DNA of 64,000 bases from Cristatella mucedo (GCA_009760855.2 WPIO01000002.1:4930001-4994000); one strand, 5' to 3'. Counted from the stretch's first letter, positions 1-10,447 are shown. A program made the numbers and translations. Notes: a model not told the origin generated them from the sequence alone.

Positions 1-18
1 ATAAAGAAAGGAAATTAC

Positions 19-291
19 TTATATGTAAAAGTGATTAGTTTTTTGTTTTTTGATCATCGAATATTTGATGAAATTTATCAAATACAGTGGTATATTTTTT
101 TCTTTCTTTTTCATTTTATCATATGCATCACAAACATCTAAAAGAACCCACATTTTTGGTGCAGGTATTTTAAACATATACTTATAAAAATCTGTAGGGA
201 TATATGGTGTGTCATCCTCAAAACCACAAAACTTTTTAGCAATTCTTACAGCATATTCACAACAAAGAATTCTTGAAACTTTTTGATTCAT
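19..291 (-). CDS. Small virus-like ORF, paralogue A of a four-member tandem family
   Basis: A 90-residue ORF with an ATG start that I do not recognise. It is the only member of the local family with an unbroken frame. Near the N-terminus it has a VSRILCCEYAVRIAKK segment, and in the middle a LLDVCDAYDKMKKKEK segment. Both recur in the three degenerate neighbours to its right. A TATA-like palindrome (295-305) sits 3 nt before the ATG. The protein is lysine-rich and predicted soluble, with no signal peptide or membrane segment seen. Its place beside a protein-primed DNA polymerase suggests an element-encoded accessory protein; the function is unknown. Confidence 0.6.
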   Translation of the reverse strand: MNQKVSRILCCEYAVRIAKKFCGFEDDTPYIPTDFYKYMFKIPAPKMWVLLDVCDAYDKMKKKEKNIPLYLINFIKYSMIKKQKTNHFYI

Positions 292-294
292 CTT

Positions 295-305
295 CCTATA
301 TAAGG
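295..305 (-). promoter_or_regulatory. TATA-like palindromic motif directly before ORF A
   Basis: On the coding strand this reads CCTTATATAGG and ends 3 nt before the ATG at 291. The same motif, exact or diverged, stands at the same distance before at least five other ORFs of this block. Such short spacing does not fit a cellular TATA box, which lies about 30 bp before the transcription start. A virus-type initiator or late promoter is a better guess. Confidence 0.55.
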
Positions 306-306
306 T

Positions 307-586
307 TTAAATATTTGATTTAATAGAATCTAATTTTCTATTCTCATATATTTTCGTAGCCTCAGCTTCTAATTTAATTGTAGATTTATCAATAGTTTCA
401 TACTGATCAGTAATCTCAAGAAGCGTGTCAATAAATAATGGGTCTGCTTTTTTAAAGTTGATAAGATTTGCATCTAAATTCATATTCAGGTCTACAACCT
501 CCTAATAGACGTGAACAAACTGAAAATATAATATTACGTGCAACATAATGTCCAAGAACCTTTTCAAACTTTTCATCAAAATTTAT
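307..586 (-). pseudogene. Degenerate small ORF, paralogue B
   Basis: This is a broken relative of ORF A. The motif at 589-599 is followed at 586 by ATA where the other copies have ATG, so the start codon seems lost. Reading on from there gives an N-terminal segment like that of A (VLGHYVARNII against ILCCEYAVRIA). A frame change near 490 is needed to reach the C-terminal half, which contains LLEITDQYETIDK, matching LLDVCDAYDKMKK of A. The stop is at 307-309, immediately before the promoter motif of A, so the units are packed head to tail. Confidence 0.5.
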
Positions 587-588
587 TT

Positions 589-599
589 CCTATATAAGG
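589..599 (-). promoter_or_regulatory. TATA-like palindromic motif before paralogue B
   Basis: This is an exact second copy of CCTTATATAGG on the coding strand. It lies 2 nt before the degenerate start triplet of paralogue B. Confidence 0.5.
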
Positions 600-611
600 T
601 TTAAGAATTGT

Positions 612-849
612 TTAATTCATTTTTTTCAATTCTTCAACTTCTTTATTTACTACACGAAAAATGTCATCCTTTATCTCACTGTAAATATCGCAAACGTGTA
701 AAAGACAATCAATAGTTTTTCTATCTAACTCTCTTTTAAACCTATTAAAACTTGTACACCCACGTTTTTCACAATGTTCAAAAAAATCTCTAAGAATTTT
801 TGTTTGCTTCATCACACTTAAAAAATTTTGATAATTCACTTTTCTCCAT
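612..849 (-). pseudogene. Degenerate small ORF, paralogue C
   Basis: The frame from the ATG at 849 stops after about 19 codons. A second frame from about 830 to 612 carries the rest, including LLHVCDIYSEIKDD, which aligns with LLDVCDAYDKMKKK of ORF A. One small indel near the run of T at about 797 would explain the split. A diverged copy of the shared motif (coding strand TTTATAAAGGAA) abuts the ATG. It is the same family as A, B and D; the function is unknown. Confidence 0.5.
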
Positions 850-874
850 TTCCTTTATAAAACTAAAGACTTAT

Positions 875-1159
875 TTAATAGAAATTATTAATTTGTACAC
901 CTTGCCTAGTTTTTGGGGTTTTTGATTTCTTTGCGGCTTCTTCAAGCATTTCATTTATCTTACCTCTACATTCCATTAGTTTATCAGAAGCTTCACACAT
1001 TTCTATAAGAACACTAACAAACGAACTGTCTAAATCTGGAATAATTTTATCAAGAGAGTGTCTAATTATACGTTAATCATTTCCTTTTAGTTTTTGAAGA
1101 CAGATCTTTACAGCCATATCTCTAGATTGTTCACAGCTTAAAATTCTTGAGACGTCCAT
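875..1159 (-). pseudogene. Degenerate small ORF, paralogue D
   Basis: It begins at an ATG (1159) with MDVSRILSCEQSRDMAVK, the closest match to the N-terminus of ORF A (VSRILCCEYAVRIAKK). A stop at about 1075 interrupts it. The other frame continues with LIEMCEASDKLMECRGK, again matching LLDVCDAYDK of A, and ends in a lysine-rich tail with a stop at 875-877. The motif at 1161-1171 lies 1 nt before the start. One frameshift separates the halves. Confidence 0.5.
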
Positions 1160-1160
1160 T

Positions 1161-1171
1161 TCTATATAAGT
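1161..1171 (-). promoter_or_regulatory. TATA-like motif before paralogue D
   Basis: The coding strand reads ACTTATATAGA followed by AATG. It is a one- or two-base variant of the CCTTATATAGG motif, at the same position relative to the start codon. Confidence 0.45.
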
Positions 1172-1182
1172 ATAAATATTTT

Positions 1183-1423
1183 TTATAATTCATTTTCTTC
1201 ATTTACATAATCACTTCGAAATGGAGGTATACCATCAGCTTCAGTGTAAAAAGTAGTCATCTTCAGCGGTTTCAAACCCAGATTCGGATTCGGATTCGGA
1301 TTCAGATTCAGGTATATAATCAGGATCTTCGGATTCTGTATCTGATGTTGACTCCGTATCTGAAATACTTATATCCATAGAGCTTTCTTCAACTTTTAAA
1401 AACTCTGGATTTTCGTTTTTCAT
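1183..1423 (-). pseudogene. Acidic Ser/Glu/Asp-rich small ORF, probably frameshifted
   Basis: An ATG at 1423 opens a 60-codon frame dominated by acidic and serine residues, including an SESESESES run encoded by a short GATTCG repeat at about 1281-1310. The frame stops at 1241. The neighbouring frame continues without a stop to 1183 with a plausible C-terminus (PPFRSDYVNEENEL), so one indel near 1255 is likely. A weak version of the shared motif (TTATTATAGAA) precedes the ATG. The function is unknown; acidic tails occur in many DNA-virus proteins, but nothing here identifies it. Confidence 0.4.
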
Positions 1424-1439
1424 TTCTATAATAATGAAA

Positions 1440-1589
1440 TTATTTTGTTAATATACTTTTCTTAATTGTTTTGACTTCTTTTTCTCCAAACCATTTTGCT
1501 CTTGGTTCTTCCCATTCTCTTTCATTATCAACAGGTTTTATTTTACTCACAACTTCTTCTTTTTTGCTTTCAATCTTTCGTTTAGGCAT
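1440..1589 (-). CDS. Basic 49-residue ORF overlapping the polymerase stop
   Basis: This short ORF begins MPKRKIESKKEE and is strongly basic, with 14 lysines among 49 residues and a nuclear-localisation-like PKRK. Its ATG (1587-1589) lies inside the last codons of the polymerase frame, whose stop is at 1582-1584, so the two overlap by 8 nt in different frames. Such overlap is common in compact viral or Polinton genomes. No family is recognised. It is too short for certainty, but the codon content fits its neighbours. Confidence 0.4.
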   Translation of the reverse strand: MPKRKIESKKEEVVSKIKPVDNEREWEEPRAKWFGEKEVKTIKKSILTK

Positions 1590-4500
1590 TTATACTAGTA
1601 TTAGAAAAACATTTAATACATTTTCCACCAATCTCTTCTATTCTATAATGACCGTAAGAGTAACTATGAATTCCACGATCTAACCAATAACGCTTTGATT
1701 CGAATGATGATAGTGCAACTTTTTCCATCTCACTAGTAAATCATTCGTGTTTATCTTGAGATATTTTATGAAACTTTCTAATTTGATTTTCACCAAACTT
1801 CTCATTTGTTTTACCTTAAAATATTTCTATACTATCATGTAAACAGCTAGCAAATACATTATGCCCCATGGTTTTAGATAAAACCGCTTTCGTTACTCCT
1901 TTTGCAGCAGCTTTTCTTTCAGCATCAACAATACTTACAGAGTATAGCTTTGGTCTTAAAGCACATACTTCTGAAATTACTTTCCCTTCTGCTTCATCTT
2001 TAAAATTACCAATTGATTTATCATCAAAATAATCAGGCATTGCTTTCATATCATCATAGATGTTAGGTGTTTCAATATTCATGATTAAAGAGTCAGTATC
2101 AGTGTAGATTAAACTAACCTTGTCATCATATTTCTTTTTTATAACATCATAATAAAACTTTTGCATGTGTAACTTTGATAAATCTAGAATTGCGCTACCG
2201 ATAAATATTGGTTTATTTAATCTTGTTTTAGATTGATTCATTTGAAATATTGTCAACGATTTTCCAAAGTCTCTAAAGTTAACCATATTTGGGTCTCTTA
2301 TTCGTTTATTGAATTTCTGTTTTCCTACTTCATCAATTGTACTAACCAAATAAGTTTTACCTTTTTTTCAACATCTTCACAAGTTTTTCCATAGAATGAA
2401 TTCATTATAAGTTTCCAAAGGTTTCTTAAAAACTTTTTACTTGAATTCAACGCTTTCATTTCAGCACACATTTCAATATAAGGTTTAAGCCATCTAGATT
2501 GATTAAACTTGAAAAATTTCTTTACATCACAAACCATTCCGTGTGTTAAACAGAAATTTAAATATCTATAATGTAGAAGATAATCCTTTTTTGGTTTAAA
2601 TTCACACATTAACTTTGGAATATTACTTGCTTCTGTTTTGAACTTATATTGAAAATCTGAGTATTCATCACAACTAACAACTCTATTAGAAGCACATAAT
2701 GGATATTCATTGTGTAAGTCATGATAATATTCCTTAGTCTTTGGATCGTACTCAATATCAACAACAAAGAAGTAACCTGTGTCAGATTCGTCTTCTAACT
2801 TAAGAATGCTATCAATATTCCATCCTTCACTTGAAACTTCAACAATGTTCCCTTGTGGAAGAAGCTCTATCATTGCTGTAGGATATAGACTTGTTGCATC
2901 TTGATAAGTTATCCATGTTGTTGGTTTATCCTTATCATAATCAGGAACTAATGGATTATTTGCCTTAACAAGTCTACTACTAACCTGACATATTTCTCCA
3001 CGAATAGATTTTGTTAACATGTCATAATTCTCTCAATCAGACAATAACTCAATCTTTACTCCTGAAAACCAGAATACTGCATTCCATGAGAAGTTTGGTG
3101 TTGTTACAAAGTTTGCAGGATCTAATTTTAGTTTTGATACCAAACCTTTTCTAAAACTTTCGAAACAATCAGCAAGTAATAAGACGTCTATTTGAAGATA
3201 TAAATTATGATATTCTAACATATTTTTACAATCAAACTCTTTCCAAACATCAGTTGCTTTTTTATAACTTTCATCGGATATATCAGTCATGTAAACGCTT
3301 GAATAAAAATCATCTTTACTTGGAAGAGATGAAGTGAAAAACTTCTCAAAAGAATCCATGAACTCGTAAGGATATTCTCCTTTAGTTGTTAGCATATTAA
3401 GGTTTTTATTTGGATAAAGTTCACTTAAAACTTTGTTAGATTTTACCCATTGTTGATGCAATAAAGCTTAATGACCCAAGCATAAATTGTGCACTATCCT
3501 TAAAAACAATATCTTTAACCCTTAACATCATATACTTCTGAAGATTATTAGCTATCGGTTGTGCTTCAACACTAAAATTTTAAAGAGCTTTAACAAATAT
3601 ATGTGATTCATATCCTCTAAAGTTGTGAAATATAACAGGAAGTTGCCATCTTCTAAAGTTAACTCCAGCTTTTAAGTTACAAATATGGTGCGCTGGGCCT
3701 CTGTATTTATTTGTTAGATGACAGTGATCGTGGACTTTTCTCAAATCACTTACTTTTGAATTGAATGGCTCTTTACACATCCAACAGAATAAAGCATTTT
3801 CATATTCATCATATTCACTTTCAGTTAAACTATCCATTCTACTTTCTCCACTATGTTCAATCAATGTGCTTTTCAAAAAATCTGATAATTCAAATAATCT
3901 TCGAAGAAACTTAACAACACAATCAGATCCAACATTAATAAACCTATCAAAAACTTCACCCTTCCAATCAACTATGATAAAAGCAGCTGAACATGGTGTG
4001 TGTGTTGAAGAATGTTCTTGTTTTTTAATTATACACTCAAAATCTGCATAACAAACGTATGGGCATGTATTAAGATGTTTGAAAGAATCAAACTTAATAA
4101 ATTTAATATCACCATGTGGCATTAGATAAACAGTATTTCCAGAGTTCATACTTTCACATATTTCTAAATGATTAGCTACTTGTTTTTTATCAAAGAATCT
4201 ATTTAAGCATCTATGACAATAATACTGTCTTCCTCCAGAGTTTGGTGGTCTACATAATGAATTAAAACTACTAATCAACATATAATGTTCTTTTTTACCT
4301 TTAACAACTAGCAAAAGATTTACATGTCTACCTTCTTTTTCATCTGATTTTTGTACAACTCTCAGTGGTGAAACCCTTGATTCTTTATACCCACACGAGT
4401 AAACATGTATACTAACATTCATTGCTTTCAATAATTTATTAACGTCTTTAACCATTAAAGGCCATTCAATTTCATTAAGAATATTAGAGTGATTGATAGC

Positions 4501-5183
4501 TAATATTGTTTTTAAGTCGTTTATTTTCCACTTATTTCTTTCTACTGGGTTTAGAGATCTTAAAACACACCACAATGCACAAAACTCATCATTAAGATTT
4601 TTTAAATTAATTACACACTTTTTCTTAACAAGATATTCAGGTGTTTCAATGTATGTGCCGCCGCTTAGTGGTATGTATTTAGAAATAACAACAGAGAATG
4701 AATAATAACCAATAAATAACCATCCAGAACCAACATTTTTCTCTACTAACATCTCAGAATTAGTTCCTAAAGAAAGCATTACTTTTTCATATATTGAGTT
4801 AGATGGTTCACTATCCATCGTTAACATTGATTTTGATTGTGCTCCTTTTTTTCTATGTCTCCATTATTAAACATTCTCATGTCGAATGATATTTTAAAAT
4901 GAACTCTAACAAACCTCCATGAACTTCTAACTCTGTTAAGTAATTCATTTGTTTGATATCTAAGAGACTCTTTAAGTGACTCAAAGTCTGCATATGTTCT
5001 TTTTGTTTTATAAGAAAAAGTTAAAGTATTTCCATTAGCAGAAACAACAGGTTCAATGAAACCAACTTTGTTTAGTCTTCCTTTTTTTCCAAAGTATTTT
5101 CTACTTGATGGTTTGAAATCAATGTTCATTAACCTTCTAGATTCAAAAGGGAAATAATTTCTTTGGCTTATTCGAGAAGACAT
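1582..5183 (-). pseudogene. Protein-primed family B DNA polymerase (Polinton/adintovirus type), frameshifted
   Basis: These are fragments of one polymerase, in order on the minus strand: 5183-4821, 4827-3580, 3579-3462 (read by eye), 3461-3033, 3020-2325, 2349-1816 and a tail to 1582. The fragment at 4827-3580 has the conserved GSGWLF...PLSGGTY region, a zinc-finger-like C204/C207/H220/C224, exonuclease motif I (DFE, 262-264), an endonuclease VII-like zinc cluster (C348/C351, HDHCH 366-370, C383) and exonuclease motif II (HNFRGYESH). The next pieces carry exonuclease motif III (YLQIDVLLLAD), polymerase motif A (DATSLYP), motif B (MNSFYGK) and motif C (YTDTDSL). The tail has the family ending SKRYWLDRGIHSYSYGHYRI, with an in-frame TGA at 1741-1743. 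Catalytic residues survive, but at least five frame changes and one stop break the gene. No fragment alone could be active. Confidence 0.9.
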
Positions 5184-5185
5184 TT

Positions 5186-5196
5186 GCTATATAAGG
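5186..5196 (-). promoter_or_regulatory. TATA-like motif before the polymerase
   Basis: The coding strand reads CCTTATATAGC, 2 nt before the polymerase ATG at 5183. It is a single-base variant of the motif before the small ORFs, which ties the polymerase and the small-ORF array into one element. Confidence 0.5.
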
Positions 5197-5231
5197 TAAA
5201 ATATTCATGCTAATTAATGGTGATTTGAATT

Positions 5232-5350
5232 TAGTGATGATAGAATTTTTCCTTTTGCGGTATCGGGAAATTTTTTGACAACCGATGGTGAAACCGAGGC
5301 TGGAGAAAAATTTGACGATGTCGTAAAAGGGAAAATTCCTATCATCACCT
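5232..5350 (+). other. Imperfect inverted repeat / RNA hairpin candidate
   Basis: The arms at about 5232-5287 and 5294-5350 are roughly 75% complementary around a short loop. The outermost 30 bp match best, with GTGATGATAG at the left and its complement at the right. Five of the differences between the arms are transitions that still pair as G-U on the plus strand, against one or two that do not. It may be a folded RNA, a foldback element, or the decayed end of the neighbouring virus-like element. Confidence 0.45.
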
Positions 5351-5415
5351 CTGGCTAATTTACATATGTAGCTTGCTGCAGCACGCACCGTCATTCCTGA
5401 AATTGAACTTGAAAA

Positions 5416-5516
5416 GCTAGAACTTCACAGGACTATAAACATTAAAAAAAGTTGTTCAAAGGCTGGCTAGAACTTCACAGGACTATAAACATAAAAAAAG
5501 AGTTGTTCAAAGGCTG
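5416..5516. repeat. Two-copy tandem duplication, 50-bp unit
   Basis: The unit starting GCTAGAACTTCACAGG is present at 5416-5465 and again at 5466-5516, nearly identical apart from small differences in the A-run. It looks recent. No coding role is seen. Confidence 0.85.
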
Positions 5517-8434
5517 ACCGGCCATGGCATTCCAGCCGCTTGCAGTCTCGGCACTGCGACCCCTTTTCTGTCGCAGAAAGTTATGCCTCCGCGTGGACCA
5601 GCTGAGTTGTCGTATTGAAAAGTTGCCAGAGCAAGCGTGACCAACCGGAAGTCGCACTGTAATTGCCTTTGCTTAGCGATGGACATCCGCAAGTATAATC
5701 TGCCACTGATTCTTCACGGGGGCTTGCTATATAGTTGATGTCCATTAAATCTGGTCAGCACGTCTGTTCGTTTCGTACACGCAACTCAATGCTGATTCCC
5801 TTCCCCAGTGCTGAAAAATAAACTTCATGCAATTTTTCTATGCTCATTTTACGATAAAAATCTAAAAGAAAATTTTGAAATACTATTCAATTTTTTTCTC
5901 CGATACAGATTTCTGTCTATTTACTAAACCGGTTAGCAGTCATTGAATCAGGCTCACCAGATAAGTCAGAGGACACTGAGGCCTGCCTTCCATATCTGAA
6001 CTGGGAGTTGCTCGTGATTTCTCACGGTCCAGGCTAAGCTCCATGTAATAATAATAATAATACATTTGATAAAGCGCCCTTGGAGAACTCAATCTTTCTC
6101 TAGGCACTTAACATGTAAAACCCGCGGTTTCCGCCTGCCACTATCGGCCGGCGAGTTTTCGCAGCAATGGATTGGTAACAAAAGAATTAAAGCCAGCAGG
6201 ATTTGAGCGTACCTATCGTAGACAAAAAGGAGAAAAACATGCAACAAGGGTTATCACTCAGTGTCACACTTCCGAAACTCGACAGAAACTTCGCATGCAA
6301 AACACTCAACAGTAAGAGATTGACGAAGAAGCCCCAGCAGCTTCGTTCTGCGTGAGGTCAGCGAACGCTTCACTATAATAAATATTGAACAGAGAAAGAT
6401 ACTGAACGCCAGAGTCGAGCGCTTCACGAACCAGGTCATGGTATGGAATCCTTGCTCAACAGTAGGCCGGGTTTAACAGCAGGGCTAGATTTACCACTGG
6501 GTCAGCGGACACTGAGGCCTACATTTTAATGCATTGCTGATATTTCCCGTGATTTTTCACGGCCATAAGCTGGTTACATAATAAACGCATCGCAATTACA
6601 CGACCGTCCAGAATCGTATCCGCAAGCATTTATTAGTCAACGAAGTGACCACGGTAGTTGTATTGCCTTAGAATGCAATACAAATAAATTTCGTTAAATG
6701 CAATGCAATTTCAGTTAAATAGTTCCTCTTTATTTTCACCCAACAGAGCAGTAAGGCTGCTTCTTTTGTCGCCCTTCGTGACCCGCTATGGCCTGTCGTT
6801 GCTGGCGTGACGGCGACATTGGTGCAGCATGACAACCGAGTCGTTTCGCTTTTTCTGCTTCCGTCTCGTGGGCAGCGTTGTTAGCAGCGTTCGGGTATGC
6901 TGGGAGTGGCGTGATAGCATTTAACGCACCTGGAAATGGATCTAATGTGTCATCCGTGCGAGTTCTATATTTGCACTGCTGTGCTCTTCGTGTTCACCGG
7001 TTTTTTTTTAATTCTTGGTGCTATATCTTCCTCTGTGGGAAATAGAGCCGAATTATTTGCTGCAAATGCATTATCTGAGCTGAGAACCTAATCTAGTCGT
7101 TCCACTATTAGACATTTAGTATGAACCACAATTTATTTTATGTGTACTTAGTTAATGTTCGACTGGCTGCGAATTAATCGCGAACTTTAAATTCGCAGCC
7201 AGTACTTGCCACAAGGGCAGCAGTCATTAGATCGTGCGTTAGAGCGTTTTCTTTTCGAAGCTTCTTTTTTGCACACGAGGACAGTAAAACGCCGCTGTAA
7301 TGCAAGGAAGGAATCTGGAAAATATTCATGTCTAATTTATAATTTAAAATCAACCAATTTTCCCGTCGTACTTGAAGGGCTGACAGTTATTTATTGAGAC
7401 GTACAGTAAGAGTAGGCTTAGGAATGCATTTTGCCCAGACCGTGGGGAGATACATGAAACCCTAGGGGGAAATACTAACAAAGACATCGAAGATAAGCCA
7501 AGAATTATCGGCAAATCCTCAGTGAGTGGAGCTCGCCAGAAGAGGGGCAGAGAAATGGTTATCGGGTGAACGCCGGCTGATCTGTACCAACGACGAATCA
7601 GAAATTCGTAAAATGGTCCGACGACTTTCGTCCGCAGGGTCGGTCTAGATGAGCCTTAACACTCATGCAGACAATCAATGGCGCCACAGACCGTCGTCTT
7701 GTTTCCGTACTCGTAGCAGTGTCACCAGCGCGTCAGGATTGGGGCGATCCTGACCAGATCGGTCGTAGGATGGAGGCTCAGCCCCGGGGTCTCAATTCTT
7801 TCCAAGACTAGTATAGCACAGTCAGTCCCAGCGGGCCAAGGTAAATGAGGCGAAGCTCGCACACGCTCTATTTCCCTTCTCTTACTGAACATTGACACTC
7901 AGTATTAGAGGGCAATTGTTGCCTTCATTTATTGTTGAGTTCTACCCTGACCGTGTGTAGAAGCGTTGTCCCGATATTCCACCTCAGAGGCGCAGTGCTT
8001 CAACTGACTGACAGCACCTTCGGGGCCCTTCTGTTTTTACCTTCGCGACCATCCCCTGCCTGGTTAGCGGTTACAGATGGTTCAAGTAGCTTATGCTGCA
8101 GCGACGAGCAACATTGTGCTGAGGAAGTACATGTGAGCTCTGCGTGACAGTGCTGCACGCATGCCAACAAGTTGCCGAACAAGTATTCCGAAAGTTGTCA
8201 CCGAACTTGGTGGGTTATCCGTCTCGATGGTTATCTCAGCTCATCGGTGCAGCGTAAGCCGTAGGACGGGCGTTTAATCACCGGTGGAATTTCAACGCTG
8301 GCCCGTCATTCCGTAAGCATCACCTCAGCACCAGCACGAGCAGAGGTGCCCCGACATTTGACAAGTTGGGCTCTGGCTGCAGGCTTTTGGTATCGCTGCC
8401 TGTACCCTGGCAACTAAAAGCTCAGAGAGCGAGT

Positions 8435-8435
<1 letters not shown>
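5517..8435. other. Gene-poor stretch with a dispersed repeat pair
   Basis: No exon or conserved protein was found. A sequence around 5945-6040 (GACACTGAGGCCT...GTGATTTCTCACGG) recurs in diverged form at 6495-6575, suggesting an unclassified dispersed repeat. A LINE tail lies at 6046-6120. The remaining sequence shows no recognised structure. Confidence 0.5.
6046..6120 (-). mobile_element. LINE 3' tail fragment
   Basis: A run of AAT repeats is followed by the conserved tail (TTTGATAAAGCGCCC...GAACTCAATC...AGGCACTTAAC) in reverse orientation. It is a heavily 5'-truncated copy of the LINE family that dominates this window. Confidence 0.8.
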
Positions 8436-8439
<4 letters not shown>

Positions 8440-8520
<81 letters not shown>

Positions 8521-8831
8521 GAGACAGAGAGAGACAGAGAGACAGAGGCAGAGAGGCAGATAGGCAGAGAGGCAGAGAGGCAGAGAGACAGAGAGACAGA
8601 GAGACAGAGAGACAGAGAGACAGAGAGACAGAGAGACAGAGAGACAGAGAGACAGAGAGATAGAGAGACAGAGAGACAGAGAGACAGAGAGACAGAGAGA
8701 CAGAGACAGAGAGACAGAGAGACAGAGAGACAGAGAGACAGAGAGACAGAGAGACAGAGAGACAGAGAGACAGAGAGACAGAGAGACAGAGAGACAGAGA
8801 GACAGAGAGACAGAGAGACAGAGAGACAGAG

Positions 8832-8914
<83 letters not shown>
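8440..8914. repeat. Compound GA / GACAGA microsatellite, about 475 bp
   Basis: About 75 bp of (GA)n is followed by about 315 bp in which AGAGAGACAG units repeat regularly, with a few one-base variants. About 80 bp of (GA)n follow. The interspersed C bases form a higher-order repeat inside an otherwise pure purine strand. The long ORFs in this tract are artefacts. Confidence 0.95.
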
Positions 8915-8915
<1 letters not shown>

Positions 8916-8918
<3 letters not shown>

Positions 8919-10430
8919 CCCACAAACCCCACTTCAGCCGTTCAGTGGCAAGGGCAGGGCGTGGGCAGCATCGGGGGGGGGGGGGGCTCCCTCTATTCCT
9001 GCGAACCACCCCACCCAACCGTTAGCGATGCCAAAACGATGCACTTCGTCTAATCAATGAGCAACCGCCTAGTGCGTTTTGAATATGATTGTGCCCCATA
9101 ATTATTTTCATTACGTTGGGGGTCTGGAACCCCTAAACAGAAATCCCAGCTAAGACTGCTGCTTCGGTGCGTGATTCGCTGCTCCTCAATAAATAAATAC
9201 TGCTCGTCCTGCGAAGTAAATAATTTGAGCTCACAAAACAGGCCGTAGTTTCTGCACTTAGGACATGGAACTAATGATCTCAACGATAACGCTAAAGAAA
9301 TCTGTTTGTTCTAGGAAGGTTACCAAAAAGGCCATTGAATTCACGATGCTGTCTGTTTTCATCTCGGGTTCCACGAATAGACGCGATACACTGCGATACA
9401 GCTGCAATATTCCATATCAATTCCATTCAATTTCCTCACTAGGCGTGGTGATCCTGCGGTTTTAATTCCACATTAAATAGAACAGTGTTCCAGATTTGCC
9501 CCTACATTTCCGGCTACTGTGTTTATGCGTTTTCGCACAGTCGGCTCCGTTGGCTGAGATGGTTGAGAGAGCCGCAATTAATATTCGGACTGCGATTGTG
9601 CCGCAACTTCCTCGAGAAGCATTTCGCATTTCTGTGGCTGCTGCTCCAAATTACACAGAATTATGGTTATTGCTCTGCATAATAGGATTTTTTTGATCCG
9701 GTCAAGTACTAAACAGTATATACATGCATACGACACATAGTTCAATGCGGTAATAAAAATCCATGAAAAATCATCAGTACCGCTATTTTTTTCGATATAT
9801 GTCGTTCGTTTATTTAAATTACACTTCCCGACACTTCTGGAGCACCAGGACGTCCGGCTCCTCCGGGAGCAGGTCGCCGTCATCGATATGCAGTTCCACG
9901 CCGACCTCGATGCGGTCAAACTCGGATGTATCCTCGTCTGGCTCGCCTTCGGGCCCACGCTGAACAGCACCAGCGAGTATGCTTTGGCGAGTACACTATA
10001 CCTGCGATCGCCTGGAGAAGCGTGGACAGCCTGGCGAACAGTTTTTAACTGCGACACAGCTGCCATTTCCACGGTGGGCAGTGGGCAACTACGTTTGTTA
10101 GTTCGATTTGTAGGTAAGAGATTTTACTGGTTTACCCAGCAAATTTCGAGCAATTGGGCGGTACGTCCTATATTTTCGCACTGCGACACAGCTTTCCATG
10201 ACGCTAACTGCGGCTTTGAATCTAGATTGTAGGGAATAGTGTTCCAGGTTTCCCGCCAAACTCACCGACCTCATCTGCAGCGAAACAGCCTCTACAGTGC
10301 CTGCGACCTACACGCGTCATTAACTGAAGAAGCTACATCAAGTGCACAAGCGCCCACTCTTTATGGCACACATTGTTCTGTAAATCGTTCCATTAGTGTA
10401 ACAAGTACCCCAGCTATCCCGTATTTGTGT
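8916..10430. other. Stretch without a recognised gene
   Basis: A 14-base G run lies at 8973-8986. Several ORFs of 60-160 codons overlap on both strands, but none shows a known motif or plausible splice structure. A weak tRNA box-A-like string (TTGGCTGAGATGG) lies near 9549 without a matching box B. Confidence 0.4.
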
Positions 10431-10447
10431 ATTTTATATCACGCAAC

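Noticed and set aside
5143-5394. 83-codon ORF upstream of the polymerase
   Set aside because: It runs through the imperfect hairpin, so its length is probably incidental; no homology is recognised and no shared promoter motif precedes it.
8414-9018. Long ORFs of 170-190 codons rich in Ser-Leu
   Set aside because: They are translations of the GA/GACAGA microsatellite and not genes. The same applies to ORFs in the CA, TA and CT tracts at 28.5, 36.5 and 40.7-41.3 kb.
9578-10072. 164-codon ORF on the minus strand
   Set aside because: It is opposed by several overlapping ORFs, shows no domain, and starts in low-complexity sequence. No support for coding.
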